The notes under the pieces: model-generated
What the model was told of the DNA's origin: nothing
Databases searched by the model: none
The model's input: the letters and a program-made list of their open reading frames with translations, nothing else
DNA from: Blautia sp.
GTDB lineage: Bacteria > Bacillota > Clostridia > Lachnospirales > Lachnospiraceae
Direction of reading: 5' to 3'
DNA: 64,000 nt
NCBI GenBank assembly: GCA_021772055.1
Contig: JAETNR010000006.1
Location: 1-64,000, forward strand
In this document: positions 27,073-35,721 of the stretch, in pieces
Position numbering within the stretch: the stretch's first letter is position 1
How the letters are laid out: every line of letters starts with the position of its first letter
Translations under genes and position numbers: made by a program

Positions 27073-27120
27073 TTTCTTTAAACTTTCTTGAGGACTTATT
27101 TATAAGGAATCCGGTATACT
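27073..27120 (+). promoter_or_regulatory. Regulated promoter with direct-repeat response-regulator site
   Basis: Two TTTCTT copies (27073-27078 and 27084-27089) are exactly 11 bp apart, the spacing used by OmpR/PhoB-type dimers. They end just before the -35 position of a promoter whose -10 is TATACT (27115-27120) and whose -35 is poor, as at activator-dependent promoters. Confidence 0.5.
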
Positions 27121-27160
27121 GTCACCATGATACAGATGCAGGAACAGCAGAGGTATCATA

Positions 27161-28120
27161 ATGGATAAAGAACAGAATGGAAAGGAAAAAAATATGGAAT
27201 CCTATGTGGCAGAAACCAGAGAACTTACCAAATATTACAACAGCTTCTGTGCATTGAATAAAGTGAATATCTCCGTAAGAAGGGGCGAAATCTACGGTCT
27301 GATAGGAGATAACGGGGCTGGAAAATCTACCTTTTTAAAGCTTCTGGCAGGACAGATTTTTGCAAGCAGCGGGGAAATGGAGCTTTTTGGCAGGCGTGAA
27401 AAAAAGGAATTGGATGCAATGCGTTCCCGTATGGGAGTTATTATTGAAAATCCGGGCTTTTACCCTAATTTGTCCATAGAAGAGAATCTGGAATATTATA
27501 GAATCCAGAAGGGAATTCCGGGAAAAAAGACAGTGGAAGAAGCTCTTGAAATGACCGGATTGACCAACTATAGAAAAAAAACAGGAAAAACACTTTCCCT
27601 TGGACTAAAGCAGCGTCTCGGGCTTGCAATTGCCCTTATGGGAGTGCCGGAGCTGCTGCTTTTGGATGAACCTATCAATGGACTTGATCCAAGCGGGATG
27701 ATCGAAATGAGAAACCTTCTGTTAAAAATAAACAGAGAGAAAAATATTACCATCCTTATTTCCAGCCATATCTTAAGCGAGCTTGATAAGATCGCAACCG
27801 TATACGGATTTCTGAAGGACGGTTCCCTGCTGGAACAGATTTCTGCGCAGGAGCTGCATAAAAAATGTTCAGATTATATCGAAATTCAGGTGTCCGATCC
27901 GGAAAAATATCTGGTTCTTTTGGAGAGCAGACTTCATCACAGGGACTATCAGATGCAGCCGGACGGAAAGATCCACATCTATCATGTAAAAGAAAATCCG
28001 GAAACATTCGGTGCACTGGCCAGTGACGCAGGCATCCGGATCCGGGAACTTGCAAAACGGCAGAAGTCCCTGGAAAACTATTATATGGATCTGAAAAACG
28101 GAGGTGGGAAGAAATGCTGA
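27161..28120 (+). CDS. ABC transporter ATP-binding protein (BcrA-like)
   Basis: Nucleotide-binding subunit of 319 residues. Walker A GDNGAGKST, the signature TLSLGLKQRLGLAIAL and Walker B LLLLDEPINGLDPSG are all intact, followed by a His switch (ISSHILSEL). It resembles the ATPases of bacitracin/lantibiotic resistance exporters. Two starts are possible, 27161 (AGAGG upstream) and 27194 (AAAGGA upstream). The stop overlaps the permease start by 7 bp. Confidence 0.92.
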   Translation: MDKEQNGKEKNMESYVAETRELTKYYNSFCALNKVNISVRRGEIYGLIGDNGAGKSTFLKLLAGQIFASSGEMELFGRREKKELDAMRSRMGVIIENPGFYPNLSIEENLEYYRIQKGIPGKKTVEEALEMTGLTNYRKKTGKTLSLGLKQRLGLAIALMGVPELLLLDEPINGLDPSGMIEMRNLLLKINREKNITILISSHILSELDKIATVYGFLKDGSLLEQISAQELHKKCSDYIEIQVSDPEKYLVLLESRLHHRDYQMQPDGKIHIYHVKENPETFGALASDAGIRIRELAKRQKSLENYYMDLKNGGGKKC

Positions 28121-28887
28121 ATTATATGAAAAGTGAATGCTACAGGATTAGAAAAGATAAGGGCTTTTATAAGGCGGTTGCTATCCTTGGAGGCCTGATT
28201 CTTACGATGAATGTGATCCTGGCGCTGGCAGGAAATCGCCTTCCCGGATTTCGTTATGGGACTGTTCGTTTTTCTTTAAATATGTATACATCAAGTATGT
28301 TTTTTACGGTGATTCTTGGGGCAGTGGTCCCTGCCTGCCTGTTTTGGGAAGACAGGAAAAACGGCGTTTTAAAAAATGCCATATCCTACGGAATCTCAAG
28401 GGAAAAGCTGTTTGTCGGAAAATGCCTGACTGCTTTTTTCGTTACCTTTCTGGTATTGTGTGCAGTACTTGCCATCTACGTTGCAAGTGCCTGGCTCCTT
28501 CTGGAACATCAGGAATGGGAGCCTTTGAAAGAACTGTTGATGGGTGTCGTAGCTTCCCTTCCTTCCGGAATAGGTTCTTTGATATTCAGCATTCTTTTAG
28601 GGTGCATTTTCCAAAAAGAAATGACTTCCGTGATCATATGGATAAGCGTTTACTATGTGATCCCCATGGTATTTTTCCTTGTGGGAATGAAAATAGAACT
28701 TTTGGCCAAAGTGTTTCGGTGGATGCCTTATTGTTTCCTGGGGACAGAAGCAATGGTAAGCATGAACGCTTATCAGTGCCCGTGGGATACGGCTGGCGGA
28801 CTTGGGCGGTGTCTGCTCTCCGGGTTTATAGGAATTGTTATTTTCATCCTGATCGGATGCCGGAAATTCCGGAAACAGGAACTGTAA
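28114..28887 (+). CDS. ABC transporter permease
   Basis: Membrane subunit of 257 residues with six predicted membrane segments (near 20-40, 60-80, 108-130, 145-167, 175-195, 228-248) and the ABC-2-type motif KNAISYGISREKLFVGKCL after segment 2. GGAGGTG in the end of the ATPase gene serves as its ribosome binding site. It forms the exporter with the preceding ATPase, probably removing a membrane-active peptide, though no substrate is shown by sequence. Confidence 0.88.
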   Translation: MLNYMKSECYRIRKDKGFYKAVAILGGLILTMNVILALAGNRLPGFRYGTVRFSLNMYTSSMFFTVILGAVVPACLFWEDRKNGVLKNAISYGISREKLFVGKCLTAFFVTFLVLCAVLAIYVASAWLLLEHQEWEPLKELLMGVVASLPSGIGSLIFSILLGCIFQKEMTSVIIWISVYYVIPMVFFLVGMKIELLAKVFRWMPYCFLGTEAMVSMNAYQCPWDTAGGLGRCLLSGFIGIVIFILIGCRKFRKQEL

Positions 28888-28921
28888 AAGCCTGCTTAAG
28901 GAAAGCGGTGAAGGAGTCAAG

Positions 28922-29851
28922 ATGAGTTTTGTGGTGATCATGTGTTTGCTGATATTAATCTCAGGGCTTGTATTTCGTCTTTACAGCCTTACAAAGTCTA
29001 TGGAAGAAGCAAAAAAAGAGCTTCAGGAAATATCGGAGGATCTGTTCGAAAACAGAATCGTAAAGCTGAAAGTACGGAACAGAAAGCTGGAGGAATTGCT
29101 GGAAGCCGTCAATCATAATCTGTGGGTAATTCGCTCTGAACGCTGTATTTATCAGGAGGATGAACGAAAATTAAAGGAGCAGATCCAAAATATCAGTCAT
29201 GATCTGCGCACGCCCCTGACTGCCATCCTTGGCTATCTGAAAATGCTGGATATGGAAAATATGAGCGAAGAAGACCGGGAATTTTTAAATATTGCCATCA
29301 AAAAGTCTTATACACTGCAGGAGCTGACCGGGCAGTTTTACGAGCTGTCCCGTGTCACCTCAGGTGATTTTTGCCTGAAGCTTGAGAGGATAGATGCTGT
29401 CCGGATTTTAAAGGAAACCTGTCTGGAGCATTATCATCTTTTGGAAAATGCAGGGCTGATGCTTACATTTCCGGCTTTTGAGACTCCTGCCATAATGCTG
29501 GGAAATGCAGAAGCGCTGGCACGTATTTTTGCAAACCTGATTCAAAACAGCATTCGGTATGCAAAGAGCAGATTATCCATTGAAATCCAGGAGGACGAGG
29601 AGCAGAAGTCCTTTGAGATTTCCTTTTCCAATGATATCAGCGAGGAGCAGGAGGTGGAGAATCCGGAGATGCTTTTTGAACGGTTTTATATGCAGGAACA
29701 TTCCAGAAACCACGAGGGAACAGGGCTTGGGCTTACCATCAGTAAAACGCTTGCAGAGCATATGGACGGAACTATAAAGGCAAAATATTCCGGCAGGGAA
29801 GAAGAAAGGATTCTTACGTTTTCCATTTGTTTTCCCTTAAAGCAGATATGA
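28922..29851 (+). CDS. Sensor histidine kinase
   Basis: Membrane kinase of 309 residues with one N-terminal helix (residues 2-20) and almost no extracellular part, then a coiled segment. The H-box is QNISHDLRTPLTAILGYL (phospho-His about residue 92), with N-box ANLIQNSIRYAK and G-box HEGTGLGLTISK. Kinases with this minimal sensor typically read the state of the adjacent ABC transporter. It is the last gene of the operon, closed by a strong terminator. Confidence 0.92.
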   Translation: MSFVVIMCLLILISGLVFRLYSLTKSMEEAKKELQEISEDLFENRIVKLKVRNRKLEELLEAVNHNLWVIRSERCIYQEDERKLKEQIQNISHDLRTPLTAILGYLKMLDMENMSEEDREFLNIAIKKSYTLQELTGQFYELSRVTSGDFCLKLERIDAVRILKETCLEHYHLLENAGLMLTFPAFETPAIMLGNAEALARIFANLIQNSIRYAKSRLSIEIQEDEEQKSFEISFSNDISEEQEVENPEMLFERFYMQEHSRNHEGTGLGLTISKTLAEHMDGTIKAKYSGREEERILTFSICFPLKQI

Positions 29852-29866
29852 TAAATAAAGGACTGA

Positions 29867-29907
29867 AAAGTACATGGAAATTGTTCAATTTTCCATGTAC
29901 TTTTTTT
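29867..29907 (+). terminator. Intrinsic terminator of the two-component/ABC operon
   Basis: A 14-bp perfect stem AAAGTACATGGAAA / TTTCCATGTACTTT that can extend by TTG/CAA with one bulge, ending in seven T. Confidence 0.9.
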
Positions 29908-29956
29908 ATGTTTGCAGATACAATACAATTAAAAATTTATGGTTTGGAGGAATCAT

Positions 29957-32900
29957 ATGTTATACAAAAAAACGGAAACATTGACAACGGATGCATTTCA
30001 AAATCCGGGAAGCGAGTACCGTGCTGCTCCTTTCTGGGCATGGAACTGCAAAATGACAAAGGAAGAGGTTGACAATTCCCTGGAATCCATAAAGAAGATG
30101 GGAATGGGAGGCGGTCATATACACTGCCGTACCGGCATGGACAATCCATATATGGGAGAAGAATTCCTGGAGCTGGTAAAATACAGCAACGAAAAATGCA
30201 AAGAATTAGGGCTGCTTACCTGGCTTTATGATGAAGATCGCTGGCCTTCCGGCGCAGGAGGCGGGCTTGTGACCAAAGATCATCAGTACCGTATGCGTTT
30301 TTTGATCTTTGCGCCTGAGAGACAGGAAGGAAAAGATATCGGAAAAAGTGAATTGAAATCCTCCGGGCAGGCAGTGCGCAGCGAGGAGCGGACCTATCTT
30401 GGAAGATATCAGGTAAAACTGGAAAACGGCTATATGACGGCCTATGAAAAAATGGATGAGGATGCACCGCTGAAGGAGGGCTTCCATGAGTGGTTTGCCT
30501 ATCTGGAGGTATCCGGAGATAATCCCTGGTTTAATAACGAGGCATATTTAAACACCCTGGACAAAAAGGCAGTAGAGCGCTTTATTGAAGTGACCCATGA
30601 AAAATATGAGGAGCTTCTCGGGGAAGAATTTGGGAAAAGTATTCCTGCTATTTTTACAGATGAACCTCAGTTTTCCCATAAGACAACCCTGGGCTTTGCA
30701 GATGAAAAAGCGATCGTGACAATTCCGTATACAGATGATCTGGAGGAAACCTTCCAGGCTGCTTATGGACATAGCCTTCTGGAACACCTTCCGGAATTGT
30801 TCTGGGAACTGGATGGGAATCAGGTATCCAGGATCCGTTATGAATACCATGACCATATTGCAGAGCGTTTTGCCTCTGCTTTTGCAGATACCATCGGAGC
30901 ATGGTGCGAGGAGCATCATATTATGCTGACGGGGCATATGATGGAGGAACCTACCCTGGAGACACAGACGGCTGCCCTTGGAGAGGCAATGCGTTCTTAC
31001 CGTTCTTTTGGAATTCCGGGAGTAGACATGCTCTGTGACAGAAGAGAGCTGTCTACCATGAAGCAGACCCAGAGTGCGGTACACCAGTATGGAAGGCCGG
31101 GCGCCATGAGCGAGCTTTACGGTGTGACAAACTGGGATTTTGATTTCAGAGGACATAAGGTACAGGGAGACTGGCAGGCTGCCCTTGGAGTAACGGTTCG
31201 TGTGCCTCATCTGACCTGGACCAGCATGGCAGGAGAGGCAAAAAGGGATTATCCTGCAGCCATTGGTTATCAGTCCCCCTGGTATGAAGAATATCCGTTG
31301 ATCGAAAATCATTTTGCACGCGTGAATTCTGCTCTTACCCGGGGAATTCCCCATGTTCGTCTGGGCGTGATTCATCCGATTGAATCCTACTGGCTGTTCT
31401 GGGGCCCGAAGGAGCAGACTGCGGCAGTTCGGGAAGAAATGGATGAAAACTTTACCAATCTCATTGACTGGCTTTTGTATGGATGCATTGATTTTGATTT
31501 TATTGCGGAGTCTCTTCTTCCGGAACTGAACAAAGGACAGGAGGATGTGCCCGGGCTTAAGGCAGGGGAAATGAATTACGATGTGATTCTTGTGCCCAAC
31601 TGTATGACCCTTCGGAGCACCACCCTGGAAATCCTGGAAGAATTTAAGAAAAGAGGCGGCCGGGTAATCTTTGCAGGGGATGCGCCTGTATTGGAGGATG
31701 CGTGTCCGTCAGAAAGAGGAAAAGCGCTGGCGCTCCAATGTGAACAGATTCCTTTCTCTAAAAATCAGATTCTGGGCGCGTTAAAGTCTGTACGTGAAAT
31801 TGAAGTGAAAGAAGCAGACGGAAGGGCAAGCAAAAATCTGATCTACCAGATGCGTGAAGAAGGAGAGAACCGCTGGCTGTTCCTTGCACATGTAAACAGA
31901 GTAATCGAGGAAAGCGGGAAGAGTATGGATATCGGAGGCATCGGAAATCTGATGTCCAATGAGGATCTCCCGGTGGAGGAACGTCTGAAAATTACCATTG
32001 CAGGGGAATGGAAAGTGATATTGTATGATACCATGACAGGGAACATTGAAGAACTGGGCTGTGCCTATGAAAACGGAAATACGGTTCTTTCCCGTGTTAT
32101 GTATGATCATGACAGCATGCTGGTTTATCTGGAGCCCGGACGAAGAGAGGGAAATTCCTGCAGCAAAGAGACAGACGGGCCGGAAAGTGAAATCAGGATT
32201 CCATCGGAAACGGAAGTGGTATGCAGTGAGCCAAATGTAAGCATCCTGGATCTTGCAGAATACCGCTTTGATGACGGGGAATGGAATTCGGAAGAAGAAA
32301 TCCTGCGAATCGACAATAAATTCAGAGAGGTGCTGGGATATCCCTTCCGCATGGAAGCTTTTGCCCAGCCCTGGACAAACCATGCCCCGGAGAGTTTTGA
32401 CCATACGCTGTCCCTGCGCTATACTATTTATGCGGATACGGATCTTACAGATATTTCTCTTGCTATGGAAAATGATGAAACAGCCAGAATTTTCCTGGAT
32501 GGCATGGAAGTAGAGAATAAGCAGACCGGATGGTATACGGATCATAAGATCCGAACAACCGCTCTTCCTGAGATAACAAAAGGAACTCATGTCCTGCAGG
32601 TGGAAATTCCTTATAATTCCAAAGTAAACATAGAAGCCATGTTCCTCTTGGGAGAGTTTTCTGTAACCGTAAAAGGCAGAAAGCAGATTCTTGGAAAGAA
32701 AGAATCAACAGCTGCATTTATGGATGCTGCGAGACAGGGATACCCGTTCTACGGCGGTAATCTTACATACCGGATTCCTTTTGTGAGCAAAGGCGGAGAA
32801 GTAAGTGTGCAGGCAAGTATGTTCCGCTCCCCTGTAATAAAGGTTTCTGTGGACGGAAAGGAAAAAGGCTATATTGCATTTTCACCATATAAAGCAGATC

Positions 32901-33112
32901 TTGGCACACTTTCTCCTGGGGAACATCTGTTGGAGCTGACCGTATTCGGAAGCAGAATCAATACCTTTGGAAGTATTCATAACTGTAACCAGAAGGAATT
33001 CTGGTTTGGCCCCAATGCATGGAGAACTACAGGAGATCAGTGGTCCTATGAATATCAGTTAAAACCGGTGGGGCTTCTGAAGGCACCGATATTGACGGAA
33101 AAAGTGGATTAA
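29957..33112 (+). CDS. Large glycoside hydrolase (GH106-like)
   Basis: Predicted cytoplasmic glycosidase of 1051 residues; no signal peptide. The N-terminal catalytic part has YRAAPFWAWN near residue 20, GGGHIHCRTGM, WLYDEDRWPSG and FTDEPQFSH, carrying acidic residues suited to catalysis. The C-terminal third has jelly-roll carbohydrate-binding modules of the GH2 type (DLTDISLAMENDETARIFLDG). The layout recalls alpha-L-rhamnosidase-like GH106 relatives, but I am not sure of the family. Start 29957 has GGAGG 6 nt upstream; the in-frame ATG at 29939 does not. Monocistronic. Confidence 0.7.
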   Translation: MLYKKTETLTTDAFQNPGSEYRAAPFWAWNCKMTKEEVDNSLESIKKMGMGGGHIHCRTGMDNPYMGEEFLELVKYSNEKCKELGLLTWLYDEDRWPSGAGGGLVTKDHQYRMRFLIFAPERQEGKDIGKSELKSSGQAVRSEERTYLGRYQVKLENGYMTAYEKMDEDAPLKEGFHEWFAYLEVSGDNPWFNNEAYLNTLDKKAVERFIEVTHEKYEELLGEEFGKSIPAIFTDEPQFSHKTTLGFADEKAIVTIPYTDDLEETFQAAYGHSLLEHLPELFWELDGNQVSRIRYEYHDHIAERFASAFADTIGAWCEEHHIMLTGHMMEEPTLETQTAALGEAMRSYRSFGIPGVDMLCDRRELSTMKQTQSAVHQYGRPGAMSELYGVTNWDFDFRGHKVQGDWQAALGVTVRVPHLTWTSMAGEAKRDYPAAIGYQSPWYEEYPLIENHFARVNSALTRGIPHVRLGVIHPIESYWLFWGPKEQTAAVREEMDENFTNLIDWLLYGCIDFDFIAESLLPELNKGQEDVPGLKAGEMNYDVILVPNCMTLRSTTLEILEEFKKRGGRVIFAGDAPVLEDACPSERGKALALQCEQIPFSKNQILGALKSVREIEVKEADGRASKNLIYQMREEGENRWLFLAHVNRVIEESGKSMDIGGIGNLMSNEDLPVEERLKITIAGEWKVILYDTMTGNIEELGCAYENGNTVLSRVMYDHDSMLVYLEPGRREGNSCSKETDGPESEIRIPSETEVVCSEPNVSILDLAEYRFDDGEWNSEEEILRIDNKFREVLGYPFRMEAFAQPWTNHAPESFDHTLSLRYTIYADTDLTDISLAMENDETARIFLDGMEVENKQTGWYTDHKIRTTALPEITKGTHVLQVEIPYNSKVNIEAMFLLGEFSVTVKGRKQILGKKESTAAFMDAARQGYPFYGGNLTYRIPFVSKGGEVSVQASMFRSPVIKVSVDGKEKGYIAFSPYKADLGTLSPGEHLLELTVFGSRINTFGSIHNCNQKEFWFGPNAWRTTGDQWSYEYQLKPVGLLKAPILTEKVD

Positions 33113-33137
33113 TATTTTACAGAAATTTTTAAATATG

Positions 33138-33178
33138 AAATACCGGCGCTTTAGCTAATGAAAGCACCGGTATTTTTT
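33138..33178 (+). terminator. Intrinsic terminator of the large glycosidase gene
   Basis: AAATACCGGCGCTTT pairs with AAAGCACCGGTATTT with one mismatch, and the T-run continues to 33178. The A-rich left side could also help end the minus-strand cotJC transcript. Confidence 0.85.
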
Positions 33179-33195
33179 GTGCGGTTTTACACGAT

Positions 33196-33643
33196 TTATT
33201 TACAGTCTTCGCAGGTTTCCATACATGGCATATCAAAACTCGGGTTAAACGCATAGAAGTTTTTTGAATCAAGCTGCTCCTGGACACTTCTCAGGGCTTC
33301 ACCGAAGCGCTGGAAATGTATGACTTCCCGGGCGCGGAGGAACTTGATGGGGTCCGCGATTTCCGGAATATCGCGGACTACGCGGAGGATGTTGTCATAG
33401 GTGGAGCGTGCTTTCTGTTCTGCAGCCAGGTCTTCAAACAGATCGGTGATGGGATCTCCTTTGCTCTGGAATTCGCAGGAATTAAAGGGGATTCCTCCGG
33501 CAGCCTGGGGCCAGATGCCAACAGTGTGATCGATATAGTAGGGGCCAAAACCGGATTTTTCGATTTCCTCCATGGAAAGGTTTCTGGTTAACTGGTGCAC
33601 AATGGTGGAGACCATTTCCAGGTGCGCAAGCTCTTCTGTACCT
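33196..33643 (-). CDS. cotJC: cotJC, C-terminal part (separated from its N-terminus by an inserted element)
   Basis: Encodes the last 148 residues of the manganese-catalase-like spore coat protein CotJC, from GTEELAHLEMVSTIVHQLTR to the stop. Strong family segments include GPYYIDHTVGIWPQAAGGIP and EDLAAEQKARSTYDNILRVV; the metal-ligand Glu/His of a ferritin-like four-helix bundle are expected among them. The frame is open upstream for about 90 bp but has no family similarity and no start codon with a ribosome binding site there. The matching N-terminal part lies 3.8 kb away at 37416-37601. As it stands, this fragment cannot be expressed as CotJC without DNA rearrangement. Confidence 0.88.
33639..33643 (-). 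repeat. Attachment-site core AGGTA, recombinase-proximal end
   Basis: AGGTA on the minus strand at the junction of element DNA (upstream, ...AACAAATC) and cotJC C-terminal codons (CAGAAGAGC...). It is 88 bp from the recombinase stop. Confidence 0.7.
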
Positions 33644-33730
33644 GATTTGTTTCTGAAATTGCGCCTGATGCTTCCGTAAATAAGCTTTGCCGGGTCCGGT
33701 TGTATAAATTCCAGGATGTCTGCAGGCGGG

Positions 33731-35449
33731 TTAGCTGCGCTCAGGGGAAAACAATTCCAGACTTAAGATATCCGTGGTGAAGCTTTGAAGCTTTCCATGT
33801 GTATGAATCTTCAGATGAAAGAAAAAGGGCAGATCATGAAGCCAAATGCTTAAGGATTTATCAGGATAGATGATGACTTTTTCCAGAATTTCCTGAAGAA
33901 AAGTGAAAGGAGCAGGAACATTCCCGGAAGTTTTGCATTGGCAAAAATCAAGAATCTCTGTAAGGTTTTGGCGGATGTTCTCTATAGTTTGCGGAGACTG
34001 TTCCGGTTTTTCCGGATGACATTCCGGCAGGGAGTGTTCCCTCCTGACAGTGACCTGCTCTTTTATCAGAAACCGGCATTTTTTTTCATATTCCAGGCAC
34101 TGGTTTTTGAAATCTTCTTTGGTAATGAGACCGTCCAGATACAGATCAAGAGCTTTTTCTTTTTTGGTCTTGAGAAGCTGTATTTCTTTTTCCTGGTTAT
34201 GTACGCAGGAAGCTTCAGAGGTGGAAGAGGAGCAGGAAAACATAGAGGAAAGTTCTTGCAAAATTTCTGCTTCCAACCCTTTTGAAAAAGAGGGGAAAGC
34301 CTGACAAAGGCAGAATTGTATGCATGTAACCAGGGTGTTTTCGTGGATGGAAGGATTGCTGCACCCCTGACAGGACTGCATTTCATTGCCTTTTCCGGAG
34401 CCATGCAAAGCAGCTTCATAACAGCGCCAGGATCTGGAAATGCTGCCGTCAGCCCGTTTTTTGGTATGGATTACATAGCTTCTTCCGCAGTTTCCGCAGA
34501 ACAGCTTTCCGCTGCACCAGTAACGGGTACTGTACCGGCTTTTGGATCGAATGCCGGAGGAAGAGGAAAGTGAGGATCTGGAAACTTTTGTATTTGCGCT
34601 TCTTCTTTGCAGTTCCTCCTGGGTCCGATTCCACAGATCTCGGTCAATAATGGGCTGGTGGTGATTTTCAAGATAAATCAGTTCTTCATGAGCATGATTT
34701 GCTTTTCTTTCATGGGTGAGATAATTTGGGGTAAAAGATTTTTTCTGGCAAAGATCCCCTGCATATTTTTCATTACGGAGGATGCGCAGAATGGAAGCGC
34801 TTGACCAGTACTGCGCCTGTTTGGGATGGATTCCTTCCAGAAGGAGCTCTTTGGCAATGGCAGGAGTACTCTTTTTTTCATTGGTATATTTGTGGAAGAT
34901 GGCACGAACGATGGGCACTTCGGAATCGTTAAGAAAAAGGATACCGTTTTTTACCGTATATCCCAGAAGGTTCCGGCCAAAAACAATGCCCTGCTCCATA
35001 CGGCGTTTTTGTCCCCATTTGACACGTTCTGAGGTTTTTCGACTTTCTTCCTGGGCAATGCTTGCCATAATGGTAAGCCGAAGTTCTCCGTCTGCCGCCC
35101 TGGTATCAATATTGTCAATGGTAAAAATAACTCCGATTCCGGCTTCTTTCAGTTTTCTGGTGTAGGAGAGGGTATCTACCGTATTTCTGGCAAAACGGCT
35201 TACTTCTTTTGTAAGAATAAGGTCAATTTTTCCTTCACAGGCATCAGAAATCATGCTGTTAAATCCAGTGCGGTTCTTGGTCTGCGTTCCGCTGATCCCT
35301 TCGTCATAATAGATATTTACCAACTGCCAGTCTGCATGATTTTCGATGTACTCTGCAAAGTATTTCTTCTGGCTTGCAAGGGAATTGGACTGGTCTTCCC
35401 GGTCAGTGGATACACGGCAGTATGCGGCTGCTCTTATAGGATCCTGCAT
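33731..35449 (-). CDS. Large serine recombinase
   Basis: Site-specific recombinase of 572 residues, presumed to integrate and excise the cotJC element. Domains: catalytic resolvase domain (residues 5-150) with nucleophile Ser14 in YCRVSTDRED and the Arg-rich LTKEVSRFARN motif; recombinase domain (about 165-290); zinc ribbon (CSGKLFCGNCGRSY...SCQGC, about 315-370); coiled coil (about 425-465); C-terminal tail. Start 35449 is chosen over 35491 because GGGAGG lies 7 nt upstream. That Shine-Dalgarno overlaps the stop of the small ORF before it, so translation is coupled. All key catalytic residues look intact. Confidence 0.93.
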   Translation of the reverse strand: MQDPIRAAAYCRVSTDREDQSNSLASQKKYFAEYIENHADWQLVNIYYDEGISGTQTKNRTGFNSMISDACEGKIDLILTKEVSRFARNTVDTLSYTRKLKEAGIGVIFTIDNIDTRAADGELRLTIMASIAQEESRKTSERVKWGQKRRMEQGIVFGRNLLGYTVKNGILFLNDSEVPIVRAIFHKYTNEKKSTPAIAKELLLEGIHPKQAQYWSSASILRILRNEKYAGDLCQKKSFTPNYLTHERKANHAHEELIYLENHHQPIIDRDLWNRTQEELQRRSANTKVSRSSLSSSSGIRSKSRYSTRYWCSGKLFCGNCGRSYVIHTKKRADGSISRSWRCYEAALHGSGKGNEMQSCQGCSNPSIHENTLVTCIQFCLCQAFPSFSKGLEAEILQELSSMFSCSSSTSEASCVHNQEKEIQLLKTKKEKALDLYLDGLITKEDFKNQCLEYEKKCRFLIKEQVTVRREHSLPECHPEKPEQSPQTIENIRQNLTEILDFCQCKTSGNVPAPFTFLQEILEKVIIYPDKSLSIWLHDLPFFFHLKIHTHGKLQSFTTDILSLELFSPERS

Positions 35450-35453
35450 AGGT

Positions 35454-35597
35454 TTACCTCCCGGGACGAAGAAGGATTTCAAGCTGTGCATCCGTGAGAA
35501 GCCTGCGTTTATGAAGCTCCTGACAGATGGCGGATTTCAGAAGATTCCGGAATTGTTTTTGCTGTGGGGCTGTTAATAATGGAATAGAATGATTCAT
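35454..35597 (-). CDS. Small SHOCT-like protein upstream of the recombinase
   Basis: A 47-residue ORF starting MNHSIPLLTAPQQKQF and ending in CQELHKRRLLTDAQLEILL, which resembles the short SHOCT helical motif found at the ends of many oligomerising proteins. AAAAAGG lies about 9 nt upstream. Its stop codon overlaps the recombinase ribosome binding site. It could be an accessory or directionality partner of the recombinase, but that is inference from position only. Confidence 0.65.
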   Translation of the reverse strand: MNHSIPLLTAPQQKQFRNLLKSAICQELHKRRLLTDAQLEILLRPGR

Positions 35598-35626
35598 AGA
35601 AAAAACCTTTTTAAAAGAGTTATTAA

Positions 35627-35655
35627 AGCATATGAAAAACAATAAAAAGTTATTC
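35627..35655 (-). promoter_or_regulatory. Sigma-E-like promoter of the recombinase operon
   Basis: Minus strand GAATAAC-N14-CATATGCT. The sigma-E consensus is close to KMATATT-N13-15-CATACAnT. The start would fall near 35620, giving a 20-25-nt leader before the small ORF. CATATGCT also occurs upstream of cotJA. No sigma-A promoter of comparable quality is visible here. Confidence 0.6.
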
Positions 35656-35674
35656 CGGAGTGCAGTTTTTGCAC

Positions 35675-35705
35675 CTGCCAGGCACCGCGGCGGGCTGCCC
35701 GGCAG
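35675..35705 (-). terminator. Hairpin after sdaAA
   Basis: CTGCCGGGCA / TGCCTGGCAG stem (one G-U pair). There is no immediate T-run, so termination may be partial. It separates the sda transcript from the recombinase operon. Confidence 0.45.
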
Positions 35706-35721
35706 ATACGGAAATTAAAAA

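Noticed and set aside
33196-33615. Independent 139-residue protein starting at an internal ATG
   Set aside because: Family similarity continues upstream of that ATG to the AGGTA junction, so it is the tail of cotJC, not a separate gene.
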